Below, piece by piece: positions 32,405 to 44,176 of a DNA stretch of 64,000 nucleotides; the first letter of the stretch is position 1, and every line of letters begins with the position of its first letter. This DNA comes from Strigamia acuminata (taxonomy: Eukaryota > Arthropoda > Chilopoda > Geophilomorpha > Linotaeniidae). The notes below the pieces were generated by a model. That model ran no database searches. It had not been told where the DNA came from and saw only the letters and a program-made list of their open reading frames with translations. The DNA is taken from NCBI GenBank assembly GCA_949358305.1, contig OX442317.1:2980186-3044185 (forward strand), given 5' to 3'. Position numbers and translations under genes: made by a program.

Positions 32405-33052
32405 GGCAACGATTCGAATAAGAAATAAGATTATACTGTTGTGGTTGTGGAAATTACACAATAATATCTCTTTATATCGTTTTATATCGCCTCATTGTTA
32501 TAATATAAAATAATGTATTCTTGTACTTTGCACTTGTGGTTTGCCCAACCCTTCCTTTCAATTATTCAGCCTGAAATAAACTCATTAGTTGCTTCACCTT
32601 CACAAGCCTTTGGTTCACACAACTGTAGATGCGATTTATTGCATAGAAAAGTTTAAAATTTGTCTAAGGGTAATAAGAAAGGATTAATTCATGACAAATT
32701 TACGGAATCGTAAGTAATGAGCGAAATCTCTTCTTTTAGTATTCCAGATCGAAATATTATCGAAGTAAATTTACGAATTCAGAGGTCGGCGTTAGTGAAT
32801 TACTTTTTGTCCATTTTCATCGGGGAATTCTAAGGTAAAACAATTTATATGGACTCCTTTAGTAATTTAAGTGGATAATCACAAGCTCAGTGGCAATTAT
32901 TTGCAAATGTCCGATTGCAATAATTTTTTCTGTGAAATCTGAAGAATTTAAGTTTAACAAAATGGCGTCGTGCCAAAAAAAAATTACATGTTTTCTTTAA
33001 CATTGAATTTATTTGACAACCCGGAGTAGATTGTTACACGCAAATTAATTAT

Positions 33053-35385
33053 TCAATTCGTGTTTTTCCAAATATCTTTTGCGTGTAAAATAAATTTGTC
33101 GTAAACCAGCTTCTTCATGTTGACCGCCCACATGGAATCTGAATGAGCGAAGAGTGGCCATGGAACAAGTTCTTTTGCTTTCAGATTTGGAAGTTTTCGG
33201 CTGAACAGTTCAACATCCAGTGGATCAGCAACTGCGTCGTTAGCTCCGTAAAAAATTACCACTGGGGCACTTATTTTACTCAGATTGTAAGCTGGAGGAG
33301 TTGGCTGAGAATGAAATTCAAAATTTATGCTTATACATTAAACCAACAAGTTGTTTGGAATATTGCTTACTGAGTTATACAGTTGTAGGTTCATCTTTTT
33401 CCCGTAATCATACTTGGCCATTCCTTTGTTAGATAAACTCTGCAGAGGCAAATGAAAGAAGCAACTTGACTTATTATACTAAAACAAGATCTATTTTCTT
33501 GATTCAGTAAAAATTTTCCACAGTTTCTGCATTCAAAAAGTCGTGTTTTAAGTGTTTCCAGTGTTTCAGATGTTTTTGTTTTGTGGTGTTCACAAATATT
33601 GAAAACACTTCACACGATTTGTTGGAAGCAATTAGTGTTGCATAACCGTTAGATTTACTCTGTACCTGAAGGAAATGAAAATAGTTTTTCGAAGATGATC
33701 CGTGTTGGCATACTGAAAACAGAATAGGTTTTCGTGTCTAGCAGAAAAATGATGTTAAAACAGTTGTAGTAATACGCTTTAAAGAACAATCTGTACTTGG
33801 TCGCTTAGATATGGATCATATCCGTCAATACTTGCAAGGAAATAATTGCATAATTGCGAAAATGTTTTTGAGGTACAAAAATGGATGACGAAGTTTAACT
33901 TCCATCCGTTCAAACGTGTAAGTGGTCGTGGCTTTATCGCATTAAATAAATTCTGAAATAAACATACAAGACTTTTTGAACAAAAAAAATCAATGGGAAT
34001 TGATTATGTTACCACTATAGGCAGGAATATACGAGGGAGTGGAGTCATGTATTGAATAAATGCGACTGGTGCGAGAGTAAATAATCCAGCAACCTAATTA
34101 GAAATTTATTTTTATAGTAATTAAACATTAAGTTTGTATTATGTTTTACTTATACTTTAGAGTTATAGGATGGTTGAGCCGAAAGCAGAGCAAATCCAAC
34201 AGTTGTACCCATTGAGTGACCAGTTAAGATTAGTTTAGAATGTCTGGTAACATTCAGAACATAGTCTATTGTATGCGGTAAATCCTGTTCGGCCATTTCT
34301 TGCCACCTGAAATATTTTTCACTAAGATATAATATCCTTCTAATATTATTTGGCGCCTGATATTCTTAGCCTGTATTTGCAAATTAGATGTGCAGGCTCC
34401 TGAGAAGAATCAACCATCAACTCCACCTGGTGGGGTCGGATTGGACTAGGCCAGGGGTCGGCAACCTTTTGAGACGAAAGAGCCAAAAGTTAAAATTAAA
34501 GAGCCACTAACACGGCTGTCAGCTGTCCTATTCTCACTGTTCTCTGACATTGAAAGAGCCGCAGGTTGCCGGCCCCTGGATTAGGCCATGTGAATCGATC
34601 ACATTTGTTGTGTTCTTAGGACGTCATGGTTTTTGAAGTCATAATAATAAATCTTACGAATAGTCCCAGAACTCAGTATCTTTAGTTGTATATTTGTTAT
34701 GCGATGTATGGCTATTGTCTCTGAAGTTTCCCACCCAAACGTCGAATCCTGCATCTGCCAATATGAAAGCTAAACAAAACAATATTTATACAAACACAAG
34801 TTAAGTACCGTATTTGTTTGTGTGTTTGTGTTTTACCTGGACTGGTGTGCTGATTTATAAAGAATTGTGATGACGAACAAGCTATTCCATGCATTAAAAG
34901 GATTGGAATTGCATCTGGATTCTTATTAGGAATGCGGTAAATGGACAAGGTGTAGCCATCACCTGTTGAAACTGAATGGTTTTCGCCCGGGTAGCCATAC
35001 AAATTTAATACTGCAGTCTGAAATGTGTATTAGTTGTATTCTGGTTCAAGAGGAAATTAATGGGCATGATTAGAGTTTAATTGGTTGGTTCAATTCATAG
35101 AGAGAGAAGTCGCGTCTTCCTTTCTTTCTTTCCCAGAAGTCAGTTAAGAATGAATGCATTATATTGACAAGCAAATGTGCATTGAATATATCCTTAATTA
35201 AATTGATTTCTTTAAATTGGTTGTGTACTCACAGGTTCTGCAAAAGCTTCTTGCAAAATAGATGGATCTATATTTCCACTAAGTGACAGTTTTTTCAAAA
35301 TGGAATCGAGCAAAGATTTTGGTTGCTTTTTGACATTTCCATGCAGGAAAAAAAAATAAACTAGAAGCATCAAATAAAAATACAT
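33053..35385 (-). CDS. acid lipase 4 of tandem array
   Basis: First exon 35385-35233, last exon 33304-33053; exon plan as in lipase 2, frame open in every exon checked. The nucleophile elbow reads GHSMGTT instead of GHSLGTT, which still fits GxSxG. Other differences from the array consensus are AHSDSM in place of AHSDFM after the catalytic His, and KKQPKS in the mature N terminus. Exon 5 reads [20 protein letters not shown] 127 bp hAT-like element lies in the intron between exons 3 and 4. Confidence 0.87.
34452..34578. mobile_element. 127 bp hAT-like miniature element with 8 bp target duplication
   Basis: Ends CAGGGGTCGGCAACCT and GGTTGCCGGCCCCTG. Flanks are GACTAGGC (34444-34451) and GATTAGGC (34579-34586), an 8 bp duplication with one mismatch. 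Other lipase copies have a single GACTAGGC at this point. An 8 bp duplication and CAG-type ends are hAT features. Confidence 0.88.
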
Positions 35386-36695
35386 GCTTATATAGTTGTT
35401 TGAAATCAAGAAACAATTGAAATTAATTTTTAGCATCACTGGTATGTACTTGTGCTATATTGTTCTTTATATTGAAAGGCGCAGATGTTTATTTGTTTTG
35501 TTTATCGTTACCTACGGCTTAAAATGCCAACGCATGAGGAGAGCCATTAGAAAACATCCGTTGTTCATATTTAATTTGATATTCGATTTTGCGGTTGTGT
35601 CTGGTCTTAGTCTCGACGAGCACGTGAATGCAAGATGTCTTCAAGGTTTATGAGACTACGAAAAAGCAGTGAAGGTCGAAAAAGTTTATTAGAAAAGTAT
35701 AAGAAAGAATAAGAAATAAGATTATACTGTTGTGGAATTTAAAACAATAATAGAGAGTTTGCGGGCTGCATTTTTCCCTTACAGTTAAAGACTATACGGT
35801 ATAAAAGTAGTGTAAGGAAAAATGATAAATTAAGTTTTTGCGGGCTGCATTTTTCCCTTATCACTACACTATGACCGTCAAATTCGTTTTTATCAGGCAA
35901 TGTGTGTCCGGTGATCTAGCATTCGAATTTAAAAGCAGATCCTACTTTGGCGAATCCTGACTCAAGTTTCTGTTTGAAATTCGACCTCGGGAAACGTTTC
36001 TTCGATCATCAAAGTGCACATTTTGTCGTGATTCGAATACGTTCGTTTCTGCAACAAAATAATCGCCATTTGCAATGGGCGGAGCTAACAATATAGTGTT
36101 CTCAATTCTGATTGGCTGCGCTATATTTTATTTTAGTGTTGAAAATGATACACTAAAGGCTTTTTGCTTAACGATATGGCACTAAAATAGTGTATCGTGA
36201 AGCAAAATAAGGGAAAAATGCATCCCGCAAACTCTCTAATATCTTCATATCTTTTATATCGCTAGTGTAATTTAAATGTATTATCGAATAATTGAATAAT
36301 GAATTCTTGTACTTTGCACTTGTACTTTGCCCAACCCTTCCTTATCATTATTCAGCCTGTAATAAACTCATTAGCCGCTTCATCTTCACAAGTCTCGGTT
36401 CTCACAAATGTAGATGCGATTTATTGTATTGAAAAGTTTAAAATTTGTCAGTTGAAAGATTTATGATGAAGTGAAGATCATTAAACTTAAAAGTTAGAGT
36501 TTGCGCCTGATATCTATCAGTTTAAGTGGATAATCACAAGCTCAGTGGCAATTATTTACAAATGTCCGATTGCAATAATTTTTTCTGGGAAATCTGAAGA
36601 ATTCAAGTTAAACAAATGTAGTGCCATAAAAATTTTAATGTTTTCTTGAACATTGAATTTATTTGAGGGTAGGTTGTTTCACGCAAATTAATTAT
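35386..36695. other. spacer between lipases 4 and 5 with insertion
   Basis: The conserved lipase promoter block with TATA-like site (about 35460) comes first, then a 484 bp inverted-repeat element (35753-36236), then the array's common 3'-flank blocks. No trace of the captured first exon (ATGGCGGCATTG) was found here. Confidence 0.55.
35753..36236. mobile_element. GAGAGTTTGCG-ended element, copy 1
   Basis: 484 bp, flanked by TA (35751-35752, 36237-36238). Ends GAGAGTTTGCGGGCTGCATT and AATGCATCCCGCAAACTCTC. The left arm repeats part of itself (TTTTTGCGGGCTGCATTTTT near 35836). Other spacers read CAATAATATCTCTTT without it. Confidence 0.88.
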
Positions 36696-38854
36696 TCAAT
36701 TCGTGTTTTTCCAAAGATCCTTTGCGTGTAAAATTAATTTGTCGTAAACGAGCTCCTTCACGTTGACCGCCGTCATGAATTCTGAATGAGCGAAGAGTGG
36801 CCATGGAACAAGTTCTTTTGCCTTCAGGTTTGGAAGTTTTCGGCTGAACATTTCAACATCCAGTGGATCAGCAGCTGCGTCGTTCGCTCCGTGAAAAATT
36901 ACGACTGGGGCACTTATTTTACTCAGATTGTAAGCTGGAGGCGTTGGCTATGAATGAAATTCAAAATTTATGCCTATACACTAAACCAACAAGATGTTTG
37001 GAATATTGCTTACTGAGTTATACAGTTGTAGGTTCATCTTTTTCCCGTAATCATACTTGGCCATTCCTTTGTGAGATAAAATCTGTAGAGGCAAATGAAA
37101 GAAGCAACTTGACTTATTATACTAAAACAATATCCATTTTCTTGTTTCAGTAGAAAATTCTACTATTTATGCATTCAAAAAGTTGTGTTTTAAGTGTTTC
37201 CAGTGTTTCAGATGTTTTTGTTTTGTGGTGTTCACAAATATTGAAAACACTTAACACGATTTGTTGGCAGCAACTAGTGTGGCAGAACCGTCAGATTTAC
37301 TCTGTACCTGAAGGAAATGAAAATAGCATTTGGAAGATGATCCGTGTTGGATTGCTGCAAAAAAAATAGGCTGTCGTTTCTAGCAGAAAAATGATGTTAC
37401 AACAGTGGTAGTAATACGCTTTAAAGAAAAATCAATACTTGGTCGCTTAGATATGGATCATATCCGTCAATACTTGCATATAAATTATTGCATAATTGCG
37501 AAAATGTTTTTGAGGCACAAAATTGCATGGCGAAGTTTAACTTCCATTCGTTCAAACGTGCAACTGGTCGTGGCTTTATCGCAGTAATTAAATTCTGAAA
37601 TAAATATAGAAGACTTATTGGACAAAAATAAACCAATGGGATTTGATTATGTTACCCATAATTTAGGCAGGAATTTATAAATGGGTGCAGTCGTGTAATG
37701 GAAAAATGCAACTGGTGCGAGAGCAAAAAATCCAGCAACCTAATTAGAAATTTATTTTAATAGTAATTAAACATTAAGTTTGTATTATGTTTTACTTATA
37801 CTTTGGAGTTATATGATGGTTGACCTGAAAGCAGAGCAATCCCAACAGTTGTTCCCAATGAGTGACCAGTTAAGATTAGTTTAGAATGTTTTGTAACATT
37901 CAGAACATAGTCTATTGTATGTGGTAAATCCTGTTCGGCCATGTCTTGCCACCTGAAATATTTTTCAGTAAGATACAATATCATTACAATATTATTTGGC
38001 GCCCGAAATTCTTAACCCGTATTTGCAAATTAGATGTGATAACCATCAGCCATCAACCATCAACTCCACCTGGCGGGGATCGGTTGGACCAGGCCATGTC
38101 AATCGATCACATTAGTTGAGTTGTTAGGACGTTATGGTATGTGAGGTCATAATAATAAATCTTACGAATAGTCCCAGAACTCGGTATCTATAGTTGTATA
38201 TTTGTTATGCGATGTATAGCCATTGCCTCTGAAGTTTCCCATCCAAACATCGAATCCTGCATCTGCCAATATGAAAGCTAAACACAACAGAATAATCATA
38301 CGAACACAAGTTAAGTATTTGTTGGTGTGTTTGTGTTTCACCTGGACTGGCGTGCCGATTTCCAATGAATTGTGATGACGAACTTTTTAATCCATGCATT
38401 AAAAGAATTGGAATTGCATCTGCATTCTTATTAGGAATGCGGTAAATGGACAACCTGTAGCCGTCATCTGTTGAAACTGAATGGTTTTCGCCCGGGTAGC
38501 CATACAAATTGAATACTGCAGTCTGAAATGTATGTTACTTATATGAAATTAATGGGCATGATTAAAGTTTAATTGGTTGGTTCAATTCGTAAAGAGAGAA
38601 GTCACTTTTCTTTTTCTTTCTTTCTCATAAGTTGTCAAGGAAATGCGCATTTGAATATATCCTTAATTAAATTGATTTCTTTAAGTCGGTTGTGTACTCA
38701 CAGGTTCTGCAAAAGCTTCTTGCAAAATAGATGGATCTATATTTCCACTAAGTGACAGTTTTTTCAAAATAGAATCGAGCAAAGATTTTGGTTGCTTTTT
38801 GACATTTCCATGCAGAAAAAAAAAATAAACAAGAAGCATCAAATAAAAATACAT
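36696..38854 (-). CDS. acid lipase 5 of tandem array
   Basis: First exon 38854-38702, last exon 36947-36696. All nine exons match the lipase 2 plan and the frame is open where checked. The nucleophile GHSLGTT is conserved. The last exon has FHGANDA for the acid. Exon 7 reads [17 protein letters not shown]. The signal peptide lacks cysteine and the mature N terminus has KKQPKS. The region after the oxyanion HG differs from the consensus ([10 protein letters not shown]). Confidence 0.87.
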
Positions 38855-40412
38855 GCTTAGTTGTTTGAAATTACAAAACAATTGAAATTAATTTTAGCAT
38901 CAATGGTATGTACTTGTGCTGTATTGTTCTTTATAATAAAAGGCGCAGATGTTTATTTGTTTTATTTATCGTTACTTACGGCTTAAAATGCCAACGAATG
39001 AGGAGAGCCATTGGAAAAGATCAGTTGTTCATATTTAATTTGATATTTGCTTCTGTGGTTGTGTCTGGTTTTAGTGTATCTGTGTAGTGTACCGTCGAGC
39101 GCTTGAATGTGAGATGCCTGCAAGGTTTACGAGACGACGAAAAAGCAGCGAAGTTCGAGAAAAGTTTATTAGAAAAGTACATGATGTAAACTTGTGTGAG
39201 TTCTAGTTAAGGTCAACGGTTCGAACAAGAAATAAGATTATACTGTTGTGGAAAATTAAACAATAATAGAGAGTTTGCGAATATGCACTTTTCCTTATAA
39301 ATGGCCATCCTTATGACCTTATGGCATCATAAGTGTAAGGATGGACTGTAACCATAAGGAAAATGGATTTTTATGAGAGTACCTTATAAAATAAGGCAGC
39401 CAATCAGATATCGTTTCCTTATTATTTCTTAAAATGGCTGCCAACAATTTTTTGTCTACCTCACAACTTTGCTGAAACAATTAGATGGTAATAAACATTA
39501 GAATTGTTAAAATTTAGTAGCGGTTTGAACAATCACAGTGTAATAAACTAAACCGCTACTTTGTTGGCTCAAATGATTGCATAAGTAATGAAATTCAATG
39601 CTTCAAAGCCTTTAACATTGGGTATCTTCCTGTGGATAGAGCCCAGCCCACAGGAGTTCCAGTTTTACTCTAACAACATTTTAACAACATTTTAAGAACA
39701 TAACATAAGGTTATAAGGAAACTTGCCGCAACCAACTTCATAATCTCATAAGGTTATAACACTATAAGGTTATAACACTATAAGGTCATAAGGATGGCCA
39801 TTTATAAGGAAAAGTGCATTTCCGCAAACTCTCTAATATCTTCATAGCTTTTATATCGCTTGTGTAGTTTAAATGTATTATCGAATAATTGAATAGCGAA
39901 TTTTTGTACTTTGCACTTGTACTTTGCCCAACCCTTCCTTATAATAATTCAGCCTGAAATAAACTCATTAGCCGCTTCATCTTCATAAGCCTCGGTTCTC
40001 ACAAATGTAGATGTGATTTATTGTATAGAAAAGTTTAAAATTTGTCAGATGAAAGGTTTAATGACGAAGTGAAGATCATTAAACTTTGATTTTGCGCCTG
40101 ATATCTTGATGCCAAATTAACGTTGCAAAGCTGATTTTCTAATTTTAGTCATCATTTTGCAGTCCAATATGTGCTGGAATTTCCAGGCAGCTCAAAGGTA
40201 AAACAATTAATCTGAATCCCTTTATCAAAATTAAGTGAGATAATCACAAGCTCAGTAGCAATTATTTAAAAAAAGGCGATTGCAATTATTTTTTCTCTGA
40301 AGAATTTCATTCAAACATAATGGCGTCGTGCCAACAAAAAATTACATGTTCTCTTGAATATTGAATTTATTTGAAAACCTAGGGCAGATATTGTTTCGCA
40401 CAAATTAATTAT
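38855..40412. other. spacer between lipases 5 and 6 with insertion
   Basis: Lipase 5 promoter block, then a 565 bp inverted-repeat element (39269-39833) at the same position as the element in the previous spacer, then common 3'-flank blocks including part of the dispersed repeat (about 40085-40165). Confidence 0.55.
39269..39833. mobile_element. GAGAGTTTGCG-ended element, copy 2
   Basis: 565 bp, TA on both sides (39267-39268, 39834-39835), ends GAGAGTTTGCGAATATGCAC and GTGCATTTCCGCAAACTCTC. The arms continue as TTTTCCTTATAAATGGCCAT and its complement. The interior, with many AAGGTTATAA motifs, does not resemble copy 1 beyond the ends. Confidence 0.88.
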
Positions 40413-42758
40413 TCAATTCGTGTTTTTCCAAATATCCTTTGCGTGTAAAATAAATTTGTCGAAAACGAGCTCCTTCACGTTCATCGCGATCATGAAATCT
40501 GAATGAGCGAAAAGTGGCCATGGAACAAGTTCTTTTGCCTTCAGGTTTGGAAGTTCTCGGCTGAACAGTTCAACATCCAGTGGGTCAGCATCTGCGTCGT
40601 TAGCTCCGTAAAAAATTACCACTGGGGCACTTATTTTACTCAGATTGTAAGCTGGAGGCGTTGGCTGAGAATGAAATTCAAAATTTATGCCTATACATTA
40701 AACCAACAAGTTTTTTGGAATAACACCTACGGAGTTATACAGTTGTAGGTTTATCTTTTTCCCGTAATCATACTTGGCCATTCCTTTGTTAAATATAATC
40801 TGTATAGGCAAATGAAAGAAGCAACTTGATTTATACCGAAACGAGATCCATTTTCTTATTTCAGTAGAAAATTCCCACTATTTCTGCATTCAAAAAGTCG
40901 TGTTTTAAGTGTTTCCAGTGTTTTAGATGTTTTGTTTTGTGGTGTTCACAAATATTGAAAACACTTAGCACGATTTGTTGGAAGCAATTAGTGTTGCAGA
41001 ACCGTCAGATTTACTCTGTACCTGAAGGAAATGAAAATAGCTTTTCGAAGATGATCCGTGTTGGGTTGCTGCAAAAAGAATAGGCAGTCGTGTCTAGCAG
41101 AAAAATGATGTTAAAACAGTGGTAGTAATACGCTTTCAAGAAAAATCTGTACTTGGTCGCTTAGATATGGATCATATCCGTCCGTACTTGCGTAATAATT
41201 ATTGCATAATTGCGAATATGTTTTTGAGGCACAAAATTGCATGACGAACTTTAACTTCCATCCGTTCAAACGTGCAACTGGTCGTGGCTTTATCGCAGTA
41301 AACAAATTCTGAAATAAACATAGAAGACTTATCGGACCAAAATAAACCGATGGGAGTTGATTATATTACCACTAATTTAAGCAGCAATTTATAAAGGGGT
41401 GCAGTTAGGTAATGGAGAAATGCAACTGGTGCGAGAGTAAATAATCCAGCAACCTAATTAGAAATTTATTTCAATAGTAATTAAACATTAAGTTTGTATT
41501 ATGTTTTACTTATACTTTAGAGTTATAGGATGGTTGACCTGAAAGCAGAGCAATCCCAACAGTTGTTCCCAATGAGTGACCAGTTAAGATTAGTTTAGAA
41601 TGTTGGGTAACATTCAGAACATAGTCTATTGTATGTGGTAAATCCTGTTCGGCCATGTCTTGCCACCTGAAATATTTTTCAGTAAGATACAATATCATTA
41701 CAATATTATTTGGCGCCTGAAATTCTTAACCCGTATTTGCAAATTAGATGTGATGATAACCATCATCCATCAACCATCAACTCCACCTGGTGGGGTCCGG
41801 TTGGACTAGGCCATGTTAATTGATCACATTACCGGTATACTCAAAACCACCACAACGTGGAAAAGTAGTTCTATTCCCTTGACAATGAAACAACTGTTGT
41901 TAATCGATCACAATGTCTGGAGTTCGAGTACAATTCTGGTGTTATGAGCTATCTTTTTGTGTCCCTACACCAGTGAAATAGATCAACGGTGGTTTCGAGT
42001 ATAGTTGTGTTCTTAGGATGTCATTGTATGTGATGTGATAATAATAAACACTTACGAATAGTTCCAGAACTCAGTATCTTTAGTTGTATATTTGTTATGT
42101 GAAGTATGGCCATTTCCTCTGAAGTTTCCCATCCAAATATCGAATCCTGCATCTGCCAATATGAAAGCTAATCACAACAATATTTATACAAACACAAGTT
42201 AAGTATTTGTTGGTGTGTTTGTGTTTTACCTGGACTGGCGTGCCGATTTCCAAAGAATTGTGATGACGAACTTTCTAATCCATGCATTAAAAGGATTGGA
42301 ATTGCATCTGGATTCTTATTAGGAATGCGGTGTATGGCCAAACTGTAGCCGTCACCTGTTGAAACTGAATGGTTTTCGCCCGAGTAGCCATACAAATTGA
42401 ATACTGCAGTCTGAAATGTATGTTACTTATATTGTGGTTCAAGAGGAAATTAATGGGCATGATTAGAGTTTAATTGGTTGGTTCAATTCGTAAAGAGAGA
42501 AATCACTTTTCTCTTTCTTTCTTTCCCATAAGTTGACAAGGAAATGCGCATTTGAATATATCCTTAATTAAATTGGTTTTTTTTATAAATCGGTTGTGTA
42601 CTCACAGCTTCTGCAAAAGCTTCTTGCAAAAGAGATGGATCTATATTTCCACTAAGTGACAGTTTCTTCAAAATGGAATCGAGCAAAGAATTTGGTTGCT
42701 CTTCGGCATTTCCATTGAGGACAAAAAAATTGACTAGAAGAATCAAACAAAAATACAT
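40413..42758 (-). CDS. acid lipase 6 of tandem array
   Basis: First exon 42758-42606, last exon 40664-40413; open in all exons checked. GHSLGTT, FYGANDA and AHSDFM are all present, so the triad is complete. Exon 1 ends QEAFAEA instead of QEAFAEP. Exon 2 has LAIHRIPNK where other copies have [10 protein letters not shown] small element (about 41838-42001) is inserted in the intron between exons 3 and 4. Confidence 0.88.
41838..42001. mobile_element. TACTC(A/G)AAACCACC-ended miniature element
   Basis: About 164 bp with ends TACTCAAAACCACC and GGTGGTTTCGAGTA, TA on each side. Other lipase copies read CACATTAGTTGTGTTCTTAG through the site. The left junction has an extra CCGG of unclear origin. 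The same family occurs as the outer element at 56564-57331 (shared CACTGGTGTAG and GAAATAGATCAACG). Confidence 0.75.
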
Positions 42759-44176
42759 GCTTAGTTGTTTGAAATTACAAAACAATTGAAATTAATTTTA
42801 GCATCAATGGTATGTATTTGTGCTATATTGTTCTTTATATTGAAAGGCGCAGATGTTTATTTGTTTTATGTATCGTTACGTACGGCATAAAATGCCAACG
42901 CATGAGGAGAGCAATTTGAAAACATCAGTTGTTCATATTTAATTTGATATTTGATTCTGTGGTTGTGTCTGTTCTTAGTGTATCTGTGTCTCGACCAGCT
43001 TGTGAATGCAAGACGCCTGCAAGGTTTACGAGACGACGAAAAAGCAGTTAAAGTCGAGAAAAGTTTATTCGAAAAGTACATGATATGAACTTGTGAGAGT
43101 TCTAGTTAAGGGCAACGATTCGAGTAAGAAATAAGATTATATTGCTGTGGAAATTACACAATAATATCTCTTTATATCGTTTTATATCGCCTCATTGTTA
43201 TAATATCGAATAATGAATTCTTGTACTTTGCACTTGTGCTTTGCCCAACCCTTCCTTATAATTATTAAGCCCGAAATAAACTCATAAGTTGCTTCATCTT
43301 CATAAGCCTCGGTTCTCACAAATGTAGATGCGACTTATTGTATAGAAAAGTTTAAAATTTGTCTGTTGAAAGGTTTATTGACGAAGTGAAGATCATTAAA
43401 CTTTGAGTTTGCGCCTGATATCTTGATGCCAAATTTACGTTGCAAAGTTTATTTTTAAATTTTAGTCATTAGTTAGCAGTTTTAAGCGTAATAATAGGCC
43501 TAATAATGCTAAATAAAGTAAATAAGTAACAATAAATTCATTAATAAGAGTAATTTATCAAAAATATTGTTGCTTTAAATTCATGTTTAACATCGGAATT
43601 ATGCATTTGGAGCGGTCGAAATTCCATGTCTTTTCTCATACTTTATTTTTGTTGTTTAGGACATGCGGCACGCAGCAGCCGTGAGTTCACTGAGGTCATA
43701 AATTTCTCGCGTTTGTTAAACATTGCAACAAAATGGCGGCATTGTTGTGGGCGATTAAGACGAGGAAAGTGCCACCGGATTGCGTTATCGATGGGTAGGA
43801 AAGGATTTATTCATGACAAATTTTCGGAATCATAAGTAATGAACGAAATCTCTTGTTTTATATTCCAGATCGAAATATTTTCGTAGAAAACTCATAAATT
43901 CAGAGGTCGGCGTTAGTGCGTTACTTTCGTCCAATATGTTCCGGATCCGGAATTTCTGGGCTGTTCAAAGGTAAAACAATTAATCTGAACTTTCTATCAA
44001 AATTTAGTGGGATAATCACAAGCACAGTGGCAATTGTTTAAAAATTACCAATTGCAATAATTTTCCTCTGAAATCTGAAGAATTTCAGTTAAACATAATG
44101 GCGTCGTGCCATAAATATTGAATATTGAATTTATTTGAAAATTCAGGGCAGATATTGTTTCACACAAATTAATTAT
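42759..44176. other. spacer between lipases 6 and 7
   Basis: Contains the lipase 6 promoter block, the dispersed repeat (43406-43540) and the best-preserved copy of the captured plus-strand exons (listed separately). No inverted-repeat insertion was recognised. Confidence 0.55.
43733..43970 (+). pseudogene. captured 5' exons of an unidentified gene
   Basis: An ATG in good context (ACAAAATGG) opens MAALLWAIKTRKVPPDCVID (43733-43794). A GTAGGA donor and an ATTCCAG acceptor give exon 2 (43869-43970), GSKYFRRKLINSEVGVSAL onward, ending at a GTAAAA donor, all in one frame. After that donor only lipase 7 3' flank follows, so the rest of the gene is missing. Related copies: 47504-47726 (open), 20610-20838 (broken), from 32748 (exon 2 only). 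I do not recognise the protein. Confidence 0.5.

Larger units (their letters stand above)
31246..33052. other. expanded spacer between lipases 3 and 4
   Basis: At 1.8 kb this is about three times the basic spacer. It contains a TTAA-flanked element (31395-31859), a second inverted-repeat element (about 32013-32404), and a remnant of the captured exon 2 (from 32748, acceptor intact, ATCGAAATATTATCGAAG). The promoter side of lipase 3 has the conserved TATA-like block at about 31320, but the sequence beyond it is shortened relative to lipase 2. Confidence 0.6.

Noticed and set aside
34190-34230. GHSMGTT in lipase 4 as an inactive nucleophile site
   Set aside because: The Ser and both Gly of GxSxG are intact; Leu to Met at this position is compatible with activity.
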